Shown one piece after another: positions 1 to 12,779 of a stretch of DNA of 64,000 bases. The notes under the pieces were generated by a model. That model was not told where the DNA came from. It saw nothing but the letters and a program-made list of their open reading frames with translations, and did no database searches. The translations under genes were made by a program, and so were the position numbers. Within the stretch, counting starts at the first letter, position 1. Every line of letters begins with the position of its first letter. This DNA is from Prostheceraeus crozeri (Eukaryota; Platyhelminthes; Polycladida; Euryleptidae), in NCBI GenBank assembly GCA_907163375.1, contig CAJQUW010003151.1, forward strand, positions 62,001 through 126,000. The letters run 5' to 3'.

Positions 1-1115
1 TCAGTCAAATTGACCGCGGGTGACTGCTAACTATTCTCGCCAATTTGAAAACTAAATCTAAGAGTTCTCACTACAAAATTGATTAATAGATGAATTGTGA
101 ATGTCAATTGTTGTCGAATTTTCATAAATTTTCAAGGCTATAAACTTTGATCACTTTTGAAAGGATGTGTTTTTTATGATTTTTATCCAATTCGAAAACC
201 TAGTAATACTTAACGTGTGTGAAGTTGCCGCAAACACTCAGCGCAACCAATTTTATTTTAACTGTGTCACTTTAAAAAAATCACAACCACACAATGCGAG
301 GTCGCTGTGTATGTGCCACCACTCAATTTCACGAAAATCAGCCTCCTTTGGCCATAAGACGCAATTCAAATTTCAAATTGTTTGTTCTGTGAATTTGGCG
401 CAACCAATTTTTCCGACTTTCATAACATCAGTGCATCAAGCGACAAAACCCATTGCAAACGATGAAATATCCATGTCTAATTATGTGACGCGCAAAAAAT
501 TAATAGAAATAATCAATCTTCATGCAAAAAATTAAGCTGAATTAAGCTTACAGCTTTTTCTGACAAATCCGTCAAATAAAGCATCATCTATAAGTAAATC
601 AGGAGTAGAATGCTTTGCATCCTCTATTTAAATCTATTTAATATTGGCTATTCGATGTATAAGTAGAGAAGGCCTTTTAGCTAGTTAACAATCTAACTGT
701 GTGGTACTATCAATAGCCTATAGAGAAACTAACTAATTTTGTTTATGTAGATTTGATATTCTTTTCCTACATATTTAGAAGTTTGAAATTGTCCGATGAG
801 AATCATATCTTCAATTAATGAATTAACTGAATTGAAATGAAATAATTTAGAATGTAGGTCTAGTATTTTTGCACATGTGCAACATGTGATTGTTTTTTTT
901 CTGTCATGTGAGATCTGGCCTCGATGGATTTTGCATTACAGAAACTTGGTTATGTAAGAATTAGATATATTTGCAACTTAAATTCTTGACAATTCTGTGA
1001 ATCAACGTGAAAATTGATTGATTGCGATAGATGCAAAGTGCTATCCATGTCAGCTAACAAAAACCATCAGCATGAGATTCTGCACAACTAAAGTTTCAAC
1101 ACTGCCTACAGATAC
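1..1115. other. no gene recognised
   Basis: AT-rich sequence with no domain, splice-bounded exon or terminal-repeat structure that I can support. The longest open frame (167-535, +) has no recognisable motif and low-complexity composition. Confidence 0.6.
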
Positions 1116-1811
1116 AGTCCGGCAGCCAGCACGAATTTCTGCAGGGAATTATGCCGAAAACGAGGCTTTCACAAAATGATGCACATCCTATGCCTACTGC
1201 GAATCTGCATCTCAGCCGAGTTCTAGTTAGATCATCTTCTTGTCAGACAGGAGGACGCAGATCGCAGCTTTTGGTAAAAGTGAAATTTTCCATGTTTTCT
1301 ATTATTAAGTGAAAAGTTCTGAGCCTCGAACCATAATTTTTGACATGGAATGTTTTCATGTCATTTCCTATGATGTACCTGTGCTATTATCATGTTTCTG
1401 ATCGGCGATGTATGCGAGAATGTGGCTATAAATGTGGATAGAATTGGTCAAAATGCTTGTACTAGCCGACGATAGGAGACTTGCCAAATCTGAAAGTGTT
1501 TAGTTTCATGACAAGGTTGCATGTACAATTGTACATGGTGGGAAATAACCTGAAGACATTCCATGTCAAAAATTATGGCTCCAGGCTTAGCACTTTTCAC
1601 TTATAGAGAAAGTATGGAAAATTTCACTTTAACCGAAAGCTTCAATCTGCGTACCATTAGATTTACTGTGTTTTCCATTGATCCTGTCTGACAAGAATAG
1701 GAACTAAATAGAACTCGGCAAACGCGCAGATTCGTGGTATAAGGTGCATATCATTTTGTGAATGTCTTATTTTCGGCCTTCACTGCAAAAATTCGTTCTG
1801 GCTACCGGACT
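1116..1811. mobile_element. palindromic foldback-type element, copy 1 (FB1)
   Basis: The two ends are long inverted repeats: the left arm (about 1116-1371) begins AGTCCGGCAGCCAG and the right arm (about 1541-1811) is its reverse complement with scattered mismatches, leaving a loop of about 170 bases. The loop matches the loop of the second copy at 23361-24069 in opposite orientation, so this is a repeat family and not a chance palindrome. No transposase is encoded, so it must be non-autonomous. The superfamily is not recognised. The flanks of this copy do not show a convincing target duplication. Confidence 0.8.
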
Positions 1812-4127
1812 AGAATAAAGATTGATTTGAAGTAGCACTGTAGCTCGATATCCACATTGACAGTGGCAGACGTCCTGACTGATGTGATAACAATTACACG
1901 AGTTTAGTCATACATTATGTTTGTCCCAATGATGACTAGCATATAACGTACAGGCCCTCTACTATAATTCTTGGAGCTATCTAAATGTCATAGTTGATGT
2001 CAAAACTTCACAAGCATAGCCAAATCGAGTGGCCACATAGGTCTATTTTCCTTCTAGCATGGAACAAGTATACCAATGCAGAAAGTAGGCCTAAAGGTAG
2101 TCAGAGGGCCCCCTAACCACAACTCAATTTTTGTGGCAGGATCAATGTATGCAGAGGTGCGATCATTCATAGATTCACACCTTGAAGTCTCGCACAAACT
2201 GCCTGTACCTTTGAACAAGCCTTCTTTCGCTGTTAAATGTGTCTAATCAATTTTCAAGAATCTTAAGTTTCTTGGATGATTCTCGACTGGCTTTTCAACC
2301 AGTGCCGGTCTGCCGATTGGAAAGCTTAACCCAACCCAACTCAACCCAACCGGTAACCGGCACCGGTCAACAGGCAACCGGCTAACCCTGGCACATTGTA
2401 TTATCACCATGACTGGCACCGACGGTCATATTGTCTTCTGAGTGTTGGGAAGCCCGATCACATTGATCTGCGATGTATTAGTACCCGTGGATGAACCTTG
2501 AAATTGAATCAAACGGATTGAATGGCATTGCCAAATATATTTTCATTTTCAGTATTTATTTAAATGATATAAGCACATATTCTTTATATGGATCATAAAT
2601 AATTAATGACTTTTTCGCCATTTCATTTTGATTAATTATGTATGCCAAAATCTTGATTCTCATTGTATTGGAAATATACGACTTCCATTCTATTCCTTCC
2701 TATTGAATGTAAATTGTCTGTTTTAATCTATACGTTTGATGCTGACAAAACCGTATTGATAAAGCCCAGATATCTGATTTGAAATTATCATTACTTATCT
2801 AATAAGGAGATATAGCCACTGTTAATGAGTTAGAACAAACAGAGCTTGAATTATCAAATGAATTGAAATATTTTATACACAGCCTTATGTTCAGAAAATG
2901 GACTTGAGCTTAATTATAACAAGACCGCACATATTTACTGAGAATGTAGCTTCTTAGACAAATAATGTTTATAGATGCCAAGTAGTACTTATCATTTTTT
3001 TACAGAAAAATACCTTTTGAAATTTTTGACAAATACAGAATAAATATAAAGAATATTAGAAGATATAAGATAGAATATTATATATATCAAAAAATGTGAG
3101 CTTCCACTTGGAACAATTGAGAAAGCAAACCACTGCTCGTCCAACAGTTATAGAGATAAGTGTCTTTGAGTTCGCTCCGGTAGAAAATTTTCCGTATGAA
3201 TTTGAGATACGGACGTTTTGTCGTCTAATATGAAATACTGTGATGAGTTCGATTTCCATGATAGTTAATATAAATTTTTTATTTTTTCCCCCAGATTTAA
3301 TTTCAATTTAATAAAAGGTATTACTCCGAACTATTGTGTCACTGATGAATTTAGAAAATGACGTTTTACTTTTGTGAACTAGCAATATGTCATTGGATAA
3401 GAATAAGTACAGAAAGAAATGTAATAAAAGAAGTAGACTGGGGTGTTGTGATTGCATTGTGCAATACATTTCACTGTGGCTTCAAATCAACACGATATAT
3501 GGTGCAGGTGCTGGCGAGTGTAGGTGCTTACAAAATGTAACCTATCAAAATTAGAGAATGAAAGATTTGCGGCAGATGAAAATACATTTGACGATCGCAA
3601 AACATTGAGAGAACCCAAGAGAACACAGCGAAAATAGTCGTTATCGCTTGCGTTTTAGGGTTGTCTTTTTGAGAGCAATTTCAAGTATTTCTCTCGCATT
3701 TAGTTTCAGATATGATTTATATGTACAAGAAATTATCACCATAAACATACAGTGAAACTTAAGAAACTAACGGCACTGACATGAATAATAACGATATTCT
3801 TTCTGATGGCAAAGTTCTCATATTGAATATCGCATCTGTAGTTATTGGATTGGATAACTCTGTAGAGCATCGCGCAAGCTTCAAATTGAATTGTTTCTCA
3901 AAGTGAAACTCGCATTTGGTGATTCTTATATCCAATCAGAGATCAACAGACATTTGAGCTGAGTTGGAATAGATGAAATTCAAACGTATTATTACTCCCT
4001 GTTTATTCCTGCATGAATTCTGTCTACCAACAACTTCATCTGATATTTTTGCAATAGTATCGAAGTAACACAAGCTTTTGGTAGTTTCATCAATTAGGCT
4101 ATACATCCGTTAATTAATAATTTTTGT
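1812..4127. other. no gene recognised; CCAAC/CCGGT-rich patch
   Basis: No coding region can be supported. At about 2285-2405 there is a C+G-rich patch of short CCAAC and ACCGGT-like direct and inverted motifs inside otherwise AT-rich DNA. A similar CCGG-rich patch lies at 39410-39505, and both look like the ends of a decayed DNA transposon. The part just upstream of 4128 may hold the promoter or 5' UTR of the channel gene, but no element is identifiable. Confidence 0.5.
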
Positions 4128-4775
4128 ATGATGGCAACATATACCAGACCAGAACATTTTATGCCATCAAATGACTATCGATTTTGGTCTCCATGGAAAG
4201 AAAACAAACCATCTTCACCGAGTTCTCAGGATCAAGAGTTACTACAGCATGATGGGGAGCACGTTCAAAGAGCTATGAAAAGGCATTTGATCGAAAGAGA
4301 ATTCATTAAATTTTGCGAAAATACGTCTTTGAGAGGAATACCTCGCATAGTAAAAGCAAAAAACTCAATTACGAAGGGAATGTGGTTAATCTCAGTAATT
4401 GCCTTATTTGTTGCCTGTTTTACTGCTATGTATCTTCTAACTCGACAATTTCAAGCGCACGATGTCATTCACCCTCCTCGAGTAGTGCGTGATCGCCCTT
4501 CTCCCTTTCCATCAGTCACAGTGTGCAATCTCAGACCTTTGTCCATTATGGGAAAGAAGTTTCTTGTGGAAAACAAGTTATTGAATCCAAGACAATTTGC
4601 ATTGTTAGTAAATGGCTTCAGTGGAAAAATATTCTCACGCGAAAATTTCAGTGATTATATTTATTTAACATCAGTATTTTCCTTAGGAGGATATTTGGAA
4701 AGTTTACCACTAAATACTTCGGAAGTTAGCAGAAATCTCGGACATCAACTCAACGAGCTTGTAGTCAGTTGTCAG
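4128..4775 (+). CDS. DEG/ENaC-family sodium channel subunit, first coding exon (partial gene)
   Basis: The exon encodes 216 residues from an ATG to the donor CAG|gtgagc, leaving phase 0. DEG/ENaC channels are trimeric amiloride-type Na+ channels of the plasma membrane, with two membrane spans per subunit. Seen here in family order: a hydrophilic cytosolic N-terminus; the gating-motif region FCENTSLRGIPRI (about 62-74); a hydrophobic first span (about 84-105); the post-TM1 signature FPSVTVCNLRP (127-137); and SCQ at the exon end, matching the conserved extracellular SC.. position. The usual His-Gly pair of the N-terminal motif is Arg69-Gly70. The Cys-rich extracellular domain and TM2 are absent from the window. 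The open frame runs 57 bases past the donor into the intron. Which subfamily this is (peptide-gated, ASIC-like or degenerin) cannot be decided from the N-terminus. Confidence 0.9.
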
Positions 4776-7270
4776 GTGAGCATTTTTTCTTATTTACTGC
4801 TTTTAGGCGTAAATACTAACATGCGTATTTAGTATCGTTATAACTCAGACTTATTTGCAGTGTTTTTATTGACAAGAAGCTGCTTCATTTTGAAAAATGT
4901 GTTTGTTGTTGCTTCCCTCTTCCCTCTGTTTTTAAAGATATACTGAATAGCATTAAGAGCATATTATATAACCTTTATTTTGATCGTTCGCTAAATCAGG
5001 CACTCTAAATATTTATATAAGTAGCTTAATTATTTCCAAAGCAAGAAACATACAATACACCTATAATAGAAAGGGTGATAATATGTCATAAAGATCACAA
5101 CATTGAATTAAGGCACTTTATCTTTATTTAATTTTACAACCCGATGATCCCTGACACCGGGATTGGAGCAGCTCATGTCAAAAGAGACAGTCATGGCCAA
5201 ATACGAGAGCAAGTAGCTAAATCAAAACTTGCAACAATATTTCGTTGAGACATCGTCAAGACATCACCAAAAGCAAACAAGTCTAGGTCATACACTCCAC
5301 GCGTCCACCACAATTTTCACAGCTTTTCTTCATTCGTCTTGCTTCCTATAGGCCAGTGCCTCTTCTATTGTTCATACATGTATATATAAGATTTATATTG
5401 CAAATTTTAGAAAGCTACATTCATATGGAGGCAGAAGCTTAGATTGAGTTTCTCAGTCATCTACCATTCAATAATGGCATCAAAATTGCATTACATTTGT
5501 TATTCATTTGGCTTATAAATTTGCTTGTTTATGAGAATGATGGTCTTGGAAGGGAGATTTACGAACGAATAACCTAGATTCCCAAGAGGTGTTGGGAGCA
5601 TCAAAGCACTTGTACATTACTGACTAAAAACCTGTTGGATTATATTCAACATTTGGAAAATCTTAACAAAGTTTTGAAATCCAAAATGTCGTCTTGCGGT
5701 GTCATGGAGAAAACTTCTGCCAATCGAAAAATTGGTTTTTGTTTTCTAGCTGAATGCTTGCACTCAGGTATCCTCACTTCGTATGAAGATATATGATTTG
5801 TCAGCTACAAAAGTGTATTGAATGGGGAATGTGTTTAGGGGGCATCAAGGCAAAAATTGTACAATTAGAAATTATTACATGAACACTTGTGAGATTCTTT
5901 TCATCAGTTGATTAGTTGCCAGTTCACTCCGACTTTGTCATCCCATTGGGAAAGTTGTTCGGAGGTGGTGAAAGCAAACAAGTGCGCAACATGCTGAATA
6001 AACCCAATTTTTATAGAATGATATTCTCCCATTTTTATGGAAACATTTAAAGTTGAATAACTGCAGCGAATCTTCTTTAGAATTTTTCAGTTGGCGTACA
6101 TGCATATACTATAATGATATACACATATGATATATGTATATATAATTTAGCGTAAAGTTTCAAAGAATGAAGTTTTATTTGGAGGACAGGAAAGTCAAAT
6201 TCGTGACATCTAATATAAAGTACACTACTTGTTTTTATCCTTATGCTGCTGGTTATTTTTGAAATATTATGCGTAATGCGTTGGTGATTTAACATATAAA
6301 CGCATTAATTTCCAATGAGAATCCACTGCAGGTGCGATACTACAGGGAAATTTTGCAAAATTTTCTCCAATATGCTGTGGCATCAGTAAGTGAGCATTCA
6401 GGAAAAAATCAAAACAGAACAAATAATTTTCAATTTAATATTGATGAATATATTTGATATGAAGTGGCATAAGGATGGCATGGCACAAGGATTTAAGACA
6501 AGAATATCATCTCACAGGATCTCAACGCGTTGTGGAGCCTAAATTTATTACTCAAAGTTAATTAACTGACAAATAAAGTTAAATCTTGAGAATTTGGGAT
6601 AAATGGGGTGCTAACCCAAGGTCTTCATGCCGACCTCAGATGACATTCACGGTCTTAACTCAAGAGTGAAAACCCATAACAGGTTCTATGCAAAAGCAAA
6701 AGTTGTATTATGAAAGATGATAGCTGATAATGGTACGGACCGGGCTACAGTGGACATTCAAAGGAAATCACTGAATGAAATACGCAACTACCGAAGATCA
6801 ACCCTTATTAAAGCATTTTTCCTGTGAAAGTAGTTCAGTGCATTATATTTCGCGAACTGCAGATTGAAAGATACGTTTCTTCATACTTTGAGTACGTTTA
6901 TACTTTTACGTATTATACATTCTTAAGACAAACTGTCCCAGATTAATAGTTTTCAGCTTGAGAGTAACTATTTTGTATGTTCTTGAAGTTGAACATTTGC
7001 CATTTTGCATTATTTTCAGCTGCAGAGTGATTTTTCCTATGCGAATACCAATTACAGGTTGCTTCAGTATTGACTAGGCAAGTTGCTACGGGTCGGTCAA
7101 GTGAACGGGCAAAATTCGCGCCCTAGGGAAACGTGGGTTCAATGTGATAAATATTGTTATTGGGCTCAATAAAGTGCACTGAGACTTGGACCTAGCTTCT
7201 AAAATCATGCATATGCGATTGAAAGACATTCAAAAAATTTTACATGGACGTAAATTTTTAACAGTTTTTT
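4776..7270. other. probable intron of the channel gene
   Basis: The donor at 4776 opens AT-rich DNA with many stops in all frames. No DEG/ENaC extracellular-domain motif is found. One small candidate exon at 6332-6385 is listed separately. A short (AG)n run sits at about 7272-7281. Confidence 0.5.
6332..6385 (+). other. candidate 54-nt exon, phase 0
   Basis: The segment is bounded by a CTGCAG acceptor and a strong TCA|gtaagt donor and is open in phase 0, matching the phase left by the channel exon. It would encode 18 residues (VRYYREILQNFLQYAVAS). This does not resemble the expected start of the DEG/ENaC extracellular domain, and the acceptor has a poor pyrimidine tract, so it may be coincidence. 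Confidence 0.2.
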
Positions 7271-7451
7271 AGAGAGAGAGAGTAATGTTTATATTCGGTA
7301 AATGAAAATCATACAAAGTCATCATATAAGTCACTCGAACGTTTTCAATTGACAAGTAATTAATACATAGAGACGTGAGTTCAAATGTACGCACAATCTT
7401 GTTTACATGTAGTATGCAGGTTTAACATATTTATCATAAATAGACTGCTGC

Positions 7452-7769
7452 TCAATCGATGTGAGAGTTATTCGGTATAATTATGGCAGCAGGAAAGAAA
7501 GAGTTTCTTCTTCGAGTAGTGTCACAATACGGTTGCAAGAAAGGACCCGAAAACGAAGATTTTTTTGGGCACAGGGGATGCAGAGGATGTTGGTCATTGG
7601 AGGATACGTTGTTCAAAAGCTTTATGCATGCCTGTACACGTCTGTATTCGAGGTCTTCAAGATAGTCACATGTGCAGTCTGATCCACATATAATGCGATG
7701 GGCCCTATGTTGAAGTTTATTCAATACAGCTTTATCAGCATTCGACATACCAATAGCAATGGGGAGCAA
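7452..7769 (-). pseudogene. C-terminal end of LINE 1 ORF2
   Basis: This frame continues the RT polypeptide after a frameshift near 7750. It reads ...LNKLQHRAHRIICGSDC..., the same post-RT block as KLQRLFHRIICVNDC in LINE 3 (43813-44856), and ends ...CDTTRRRNSFFPAAIIIPN, a typical LINE tail. The plus-strand frames over the same bases are shadows. Confidence 0.75.
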
Positions 7770-9028
7770 TACTCCATCACAGAACGAATTAGGCCTTTAT
7801 ATACGGAGAGTAAATTAGACGGGTTCAAGAAGGGACGGAGAACACGAAGGGCATACAGACGTCTTGACGCAATCCTGTTGATACACTGTATGTGACTGTG
7901 CCACTTTAGGTCAGATGACAGAGTGACCCCAAGGATTTTAATAGAGTCCACTGATTCGATATCTGGAAGGACGGGGCGTGGGCAGGTAACATATTTAGGG
8001 AACCATAACATCTTACTTTTGCGAAAGTTAATCTTCAACCCAACAGATGAAGACCAGGCCATCATGTTGGTGTGTTCTTGCTGATACGAAGAGGAGGAAT
8101 AATCATCAATGGGGATGATTATTGTACAGTCATCCACGTACTTCACGATTGAATTATCTGGCAACATGGGGGCCAAACTTCCAACTACGGCATTGAAAAG
8201 GTATGGTCCAATGACGGAACCTTGTGGTATGCCCGAAATTACTGCTTTTCCCGCACAAATATGCTGATTCAGTTTCACCGACTGATAACGATTTAGAAGG
8301 TACTCGCGCACCCAAAGGCAGAAACCAGATGGAAATCCTGACGAGATCAATTTTCTGATGATGATATCGTGTCCAAGCGAGTCAAAAGCTTTGCTGAAAT
8401 CGTATGCCAGCGCCAGAACTCCCAATGTCTCCCTCTTGTCCAAAGCCGCTGTTATTGTCTCATGCATGTAAATGAGAGCAGAAGTAGTCGATGAGTGCTT
8501 AATACCTCCAAACTGATTGAAGCCAAAACTTTTGTTAAACTGTGATAAAACACCTGCGTTTAGTATAAGTCTTTCACAAATTTTCGCGGGGACAGGGAGC
8601 AGGGAGATAGGACGTAATTCCTCGATAGATGGCGGATTAGACTTTGGGATCGGCACTATAACACTATGCTTCCATGATTTTGGAAATGTTCTTGATGTTA
8701 CGGAAATGTTGATGATGTTAGCCAGTTGTGCGGCGAGTGTATGGGCTGCAATCTTGTAAAGTATTGTCGGTATGCCATCAATACCGGGTGACTTGTTCGG
8801 TTTAAGAGAACACAATGACTTATAAACATCTTCAGTAGATACAGATGGAAACCAGTCGTACTTGTCTAGTATAGGATCAGGGTCTGGACGATTGCTTTGA
8901 TTTGATACAAACACGGAATTGATATGCTCAGCTGCTTGACCTAGATCGGCATATTGAAAAATCAAAGAATCAATATGTGAGTTCCTGGAATACTTCGTAC
9001 CCTTTAATTCGTTTACGACGTTCCACAT
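7721..9028 (-). pseudogene. non-LTR reverse transcriptase domain (LINE 1)
   Basis: An open frame of 435 codons carries RT motifs in order: GIDGIPTILYK, the LRPISLLP block, YDFSKAFDSLGHD (motif A), SGIPQGSVIGPYLF (motif B) and KYVDDCTIII (motif C, catalytic YVDD). It ends ...MEYCSPLL, where the frame breaks into the C-terminal segment. The domain itself looks complete with all catalytic aspartates present, but the element cannot make a full ORF2 because of the two flanking frameshifts. Confidence 0.9.
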
Positions 9029-9490
9029 GTCCTTCGAACTGTCCTTCGGCTGGATTTACTTGCCCATTTCAGTTTTCCCACAAAAAGCAGACGTTTGACT
9101 TTTGAACTCAAATGATTATACATAACAAAGTCACCTCGACGGTAGGCGGTCCAGCGTTGATTAATCATTGCCTTGATAAGAGGACTTACATATGGCTTAT
9201 CAGTAGTTTTCATTGTGACAGTGGTGGCAGGAATTGTCTGGACGAAACAGAATCTCACAAAATCGTCGAATATACAACACTCTTCGTCAATGCTCAAACG
9301 ATAGTCATACAAAATAGACAGGTCAATTGTTTCAAGCAACCCGATAAATGCCTGCAAGTTTGAACGACGAAAATCGTAGACTTTTCGAATCGTTTCATTT
9401 TGGTTAGCTGCAGCAGTCTTTGGAACGCACAAAATCGTTTTGTGATCCGACGTACAAATAAGAGGACCAATTTCAACACTGTATGTTTGA
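9013..9490 (-). pseudogene. endonuclease C-terminus and linker of LINE 1 ORF2
   Basis: The frame carries the SDH catalytic box (CTSDHKTIL) of APE-type LINE endonucleases followed by a linker (VYDFRRSNLQAFIG...) homologous to the linker of LINE 3 (KIFDFRKSHIDSFVQ...). It runs into the RT segment through a one-base frameshift near 9030. The open frame extends to 9606, but residues before about 9490 are not LINE-like and are taken as flanking DNA. Confidence 0.75.
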
Positions 9491-12400
9491 ACAGCTTTCC
9501 TAACCTTATGTTTTTCCATATACCCATAAGATACCAATTTTTCTACCCTTTTATATGTCAATGAAATTATGGCATATAAATGTATCATTGAATAAAAAAT
9601 TATCATTTGGCTGTGACGTTATAATTCTAGTGTTGTGACAGCTGCCCCACCTAGTGTAGCAACATGCCCCCATACGCTATTGCATTTTTTTCATCTCCTT
9701 TTTAAACAGTTGCCATTGGAAAAGTATTTGGTTTTTCTGAAATCTACTTCATTGCAAGTTTCCTCTTATAATCAAATATATTTTACAGACTAAATCGGAC
9801 AAATTGCATCAATAAGTTCGTCACAATCAATACAAAAATTTGTAGCAACTAGCCCCGGTCTCCCCCGCATCTTCCCAAAAGTTCACAGCGGCTGTCAGAA
9901 TATTTCACATCTATAAACGCTGTTATTTTTTGAATGGAATTATACAAGAAAAAATTATATAGTTATTTTTCCTTTCCAAGCCTTGCTTCCTACGGATATT
10001 CCGCGAATCTTTCGTGCATGTATAACAATAATTATCACTTTATTTGTTCTCTTCTGCACGCAAATACAATTCAATTAAAACTGAACCACTACACATTACC
10101 ACTACACAATACACTGTACTGTGAACCGAACAAATCAAACAATCGATGTCAGTAAAGTAATGAAGTTCAATTGTGATTCAGATCATGACACAAAGTAGGA
10201 AGTACGAGTATAACAGGCAAATTTAACAATTGACAAAATTTTATGAAAGAATTGCTATAATGAGCAGTTTTTGTGACAGGTGACTGAAGTGGACCAGCCG
10301 ATCTCATTGGCAAAATGCATGAATAAATGCATTGACAAAATGCAGTCGATCTCATGTATAAAAACTCTTTTTTGCTCAACATACGGGGTCTCAAGACCTA
10401 TCTTCACGTGGTATTAAGACCTCCTTTACTTTATAATTAGATCGCAAAATATGGCTTATGTTTAAAATAGCGAAATTTTCTAAAACCCGATAGCGAACAA
10501 GTCACTACTTCTCCCCCACTGTGTCGATATTCAATTTTCAATGAGCAAAGCGATCGTTCATATAGGATCAAATTAGCTCAGAAAGTTAATCGTCAGCATA
10601 TACATGTAATCAAGCATTATAATGATTTAGTAACGAGCTTATCGATTCTCTTCGTGATGACATTTTTCGCTAGTCGAACTCAGCATGTACATTTTTAGCC
10701 TACTATTTATGTATCAACATGAACGCATGCAGGCTACATTTCGCAGATTACCATAATATTCAACCGAATCGTTGGGAAAATATATGTATTTCAGTACAGA
10801 TAGTCCTATCAACAAATCAACTTTTTGATTACCGGCACACCCAATATTTTTAAGCCGCATGATGCACCTGTACCATTTCAAATCTTATAAGAAATCAAAA
10901 AAGATAATAAGTCTGCGATCGATATATACATGTATATTGTAATATAGCACCATGCGCTAAATTGTGCTTTATAGATATTTGTCGCAGATTTAAAATCTTG
11001 ATATTTGTAATGAGTCGTAAAATCGTTGAGTGAATGCCAAGTCGATGCACTGCAAAAGGCAGGGCCAATGGCGGCGCAGCTAATTATTGAGCTCACTTTA
11101 CTGTTCCCTGAACTATTGAAAGAATTTCTGAGCTGTCTAGAGCATAAATCATGTTTTTATTACAATAACGCACATAAAATTGCATTGCCTTTATGCAGTA
11201 ATGCGCACAAAATTATATTTTGATTCGGAAAGGCTTCATTACATATTTCATTACATATTTTCTTCACTTTAAATAAAAGAAATACTTGAAGCAACTACTT
11301 TCAGCATGCGTTCTGTAAAGTAAAAGCACACGTAAAAAGGTGCTAAAATATTATTACTGGCTTTGACTTGATCTATATTAACAAATGAAGTGGAAAATAT
11401 GAACAAATCTTCGCAAAATACTTTTATCGAGCAACGACACTAATCTATTAAAATGCACAAGGGTGGGCCAAGACATTTTGACAGCACTGTTCTGTTCGTA
11501 CTGCGGTGTGCGAGCATAAGCGTGTTAGTGTCAGTTCGGGTTCTCACGATCGTCTCGCTTGTATTGACGGCAGTTGACGGTCTGGCAAAGCCAAACCGTA
11601 TAACCAAATAAGATATATTACTTTTCAAATGACAGCCTAAATCGTCGGCGCGTAGCGGCTGATCATTTGAAAGGTAATATATGTATTGTTACTGAACCTA
11701 AAATCTATTACATCAAAAATTTAAGATTTTAATCTGTAAAAGATTCAAATTTATGATAATTTCCTACGTAGCCCATCGTGACGAAATAGAGGTTTGATTT
11801 TATTTTCAGATATTTATTATTTAATTTACAAGTGAAGTGTTGAGTTGGTTAGGTCGTGTTACTATTTCTGCTTTGCTGCTGGGAGTTTCTTCTTGCCTGA
11901 TTGATCTATTGTTGCGTGATGTTTTAGTTTCCTAGCTATTGTGTTTGAGGTGTGATTGTAGCAATTACTTTCTTTGAGTGACCGGCAAGGATGAGAAAGG
12001 GGATACCAGCCAATTATTGAGCTATCTGCTGAAACTATTAATGATACTTGTTGAAATCTGTAAATCTTGTTTCAACTGTTTTGAGGAAAGCCACAGATTG
12101 ACCGTGTAAACTAAAGAAGTTTTGGTGATTGTTTTTGATTGTTTTATTCGGTCTATTTGGGTTATAAGACGGCTTGTCTTCGAGCAGATCCAACTAAAAT
12201 TGTAAATTACGAAACTTGCACCGAAACCTTAGGTGCCATTCGCAACACCCATACACTCATAGTTAGCGAGTTAGTTCACTCTTCCCTAAAGGGTAAAACG
12301 CGAAATTGAACGACGCGCGCGAACCTAGGACCTAGGTGCGGCTGGAGGATACGACGATGCAGTCTGTTCACGAGATGGCCGTTTGCTCAATTCATCGACT

Positions 12401-12779
12401 ATATGTACACACGTATATACAACCATCCATGTCATGGTAGCTCTCAGATTATTATGCTTGTATGAGATCGAAAAATCATATATCATGATATATTTCATAC
12501 ATTTTAGTATTAATCTCATATCAGTTCCCAAACTAAAGAAGCATCGAATTAGGAAGACTACATTTGCTGCCATTAAGAATTTGTTTTTTGCAAAACATCT
12601 TATCTACAGTTTGAAATATATCTGCAAAAATCACAAATTAAGATTCTTTTCTTGTCGTTTGAACGAATGTCATTCGTTCATCTTTGATGTAGACATGCGA
12701 CAAAATCTGTGCAGACGAATGCGAAAAAACAATTTACAAAACTTTTCATGTACAACATGATGATGTGACGAACACAAAT
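9491..12779. other. no gene recognised
   Basis: About 3.3 kb of AT-rich DNA without a supportable coding region. One near-perfect 24-26 base palindrome at 11613-11682 is listed separately. Short open frames in this stretch have no motif and no splice support. Confidence 0.55.
11613..11682. repeat. short imperfect palindrome
   Basis: The arm at 11613-11636 (ATATATTACTTTTCAAATGA...) pairs with 11657-11682 with one mismatch and a one-base bulge around a 20-base GC-rich loop (TAAATCGTCGGCGCGTAGC). It may be a miniature element, one end of a decayed element, or a hairpin transcript. No second copy was noticed in the window. Confidence 0.6.

Larger units (their letters stand above)
7280..9490 (-). 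mobile_element. LINE 1: 5'-truncated non-LTR retrotransposon, endonuclease C-terminus plus RT
   Basis: Read on the minus strand, the element begins inside the APE-type endonuclease (ICTSDHKTIL motif near 9460), continues through a linker and a complete RT domain, and ends with a C-terminal region near 7452 and a 3' UTR. The reading frame is broken near 9030 and again near 7750. The linker and C-terminal sequence are clearly related to LINE 3 at 43.6-51.2 kb, so both belong to one family. It falls in the broad Jockey/CR1 group, and I do not assign a finer clade. The 5' boundary is where endonuclease similarity stops. Confidence 0.85.

Noticed and set aside
167-535. 122-codon open frame near the left edge
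   Set aside because: No domain, no splice or promoter support, composition like translated AT-rich DNA.
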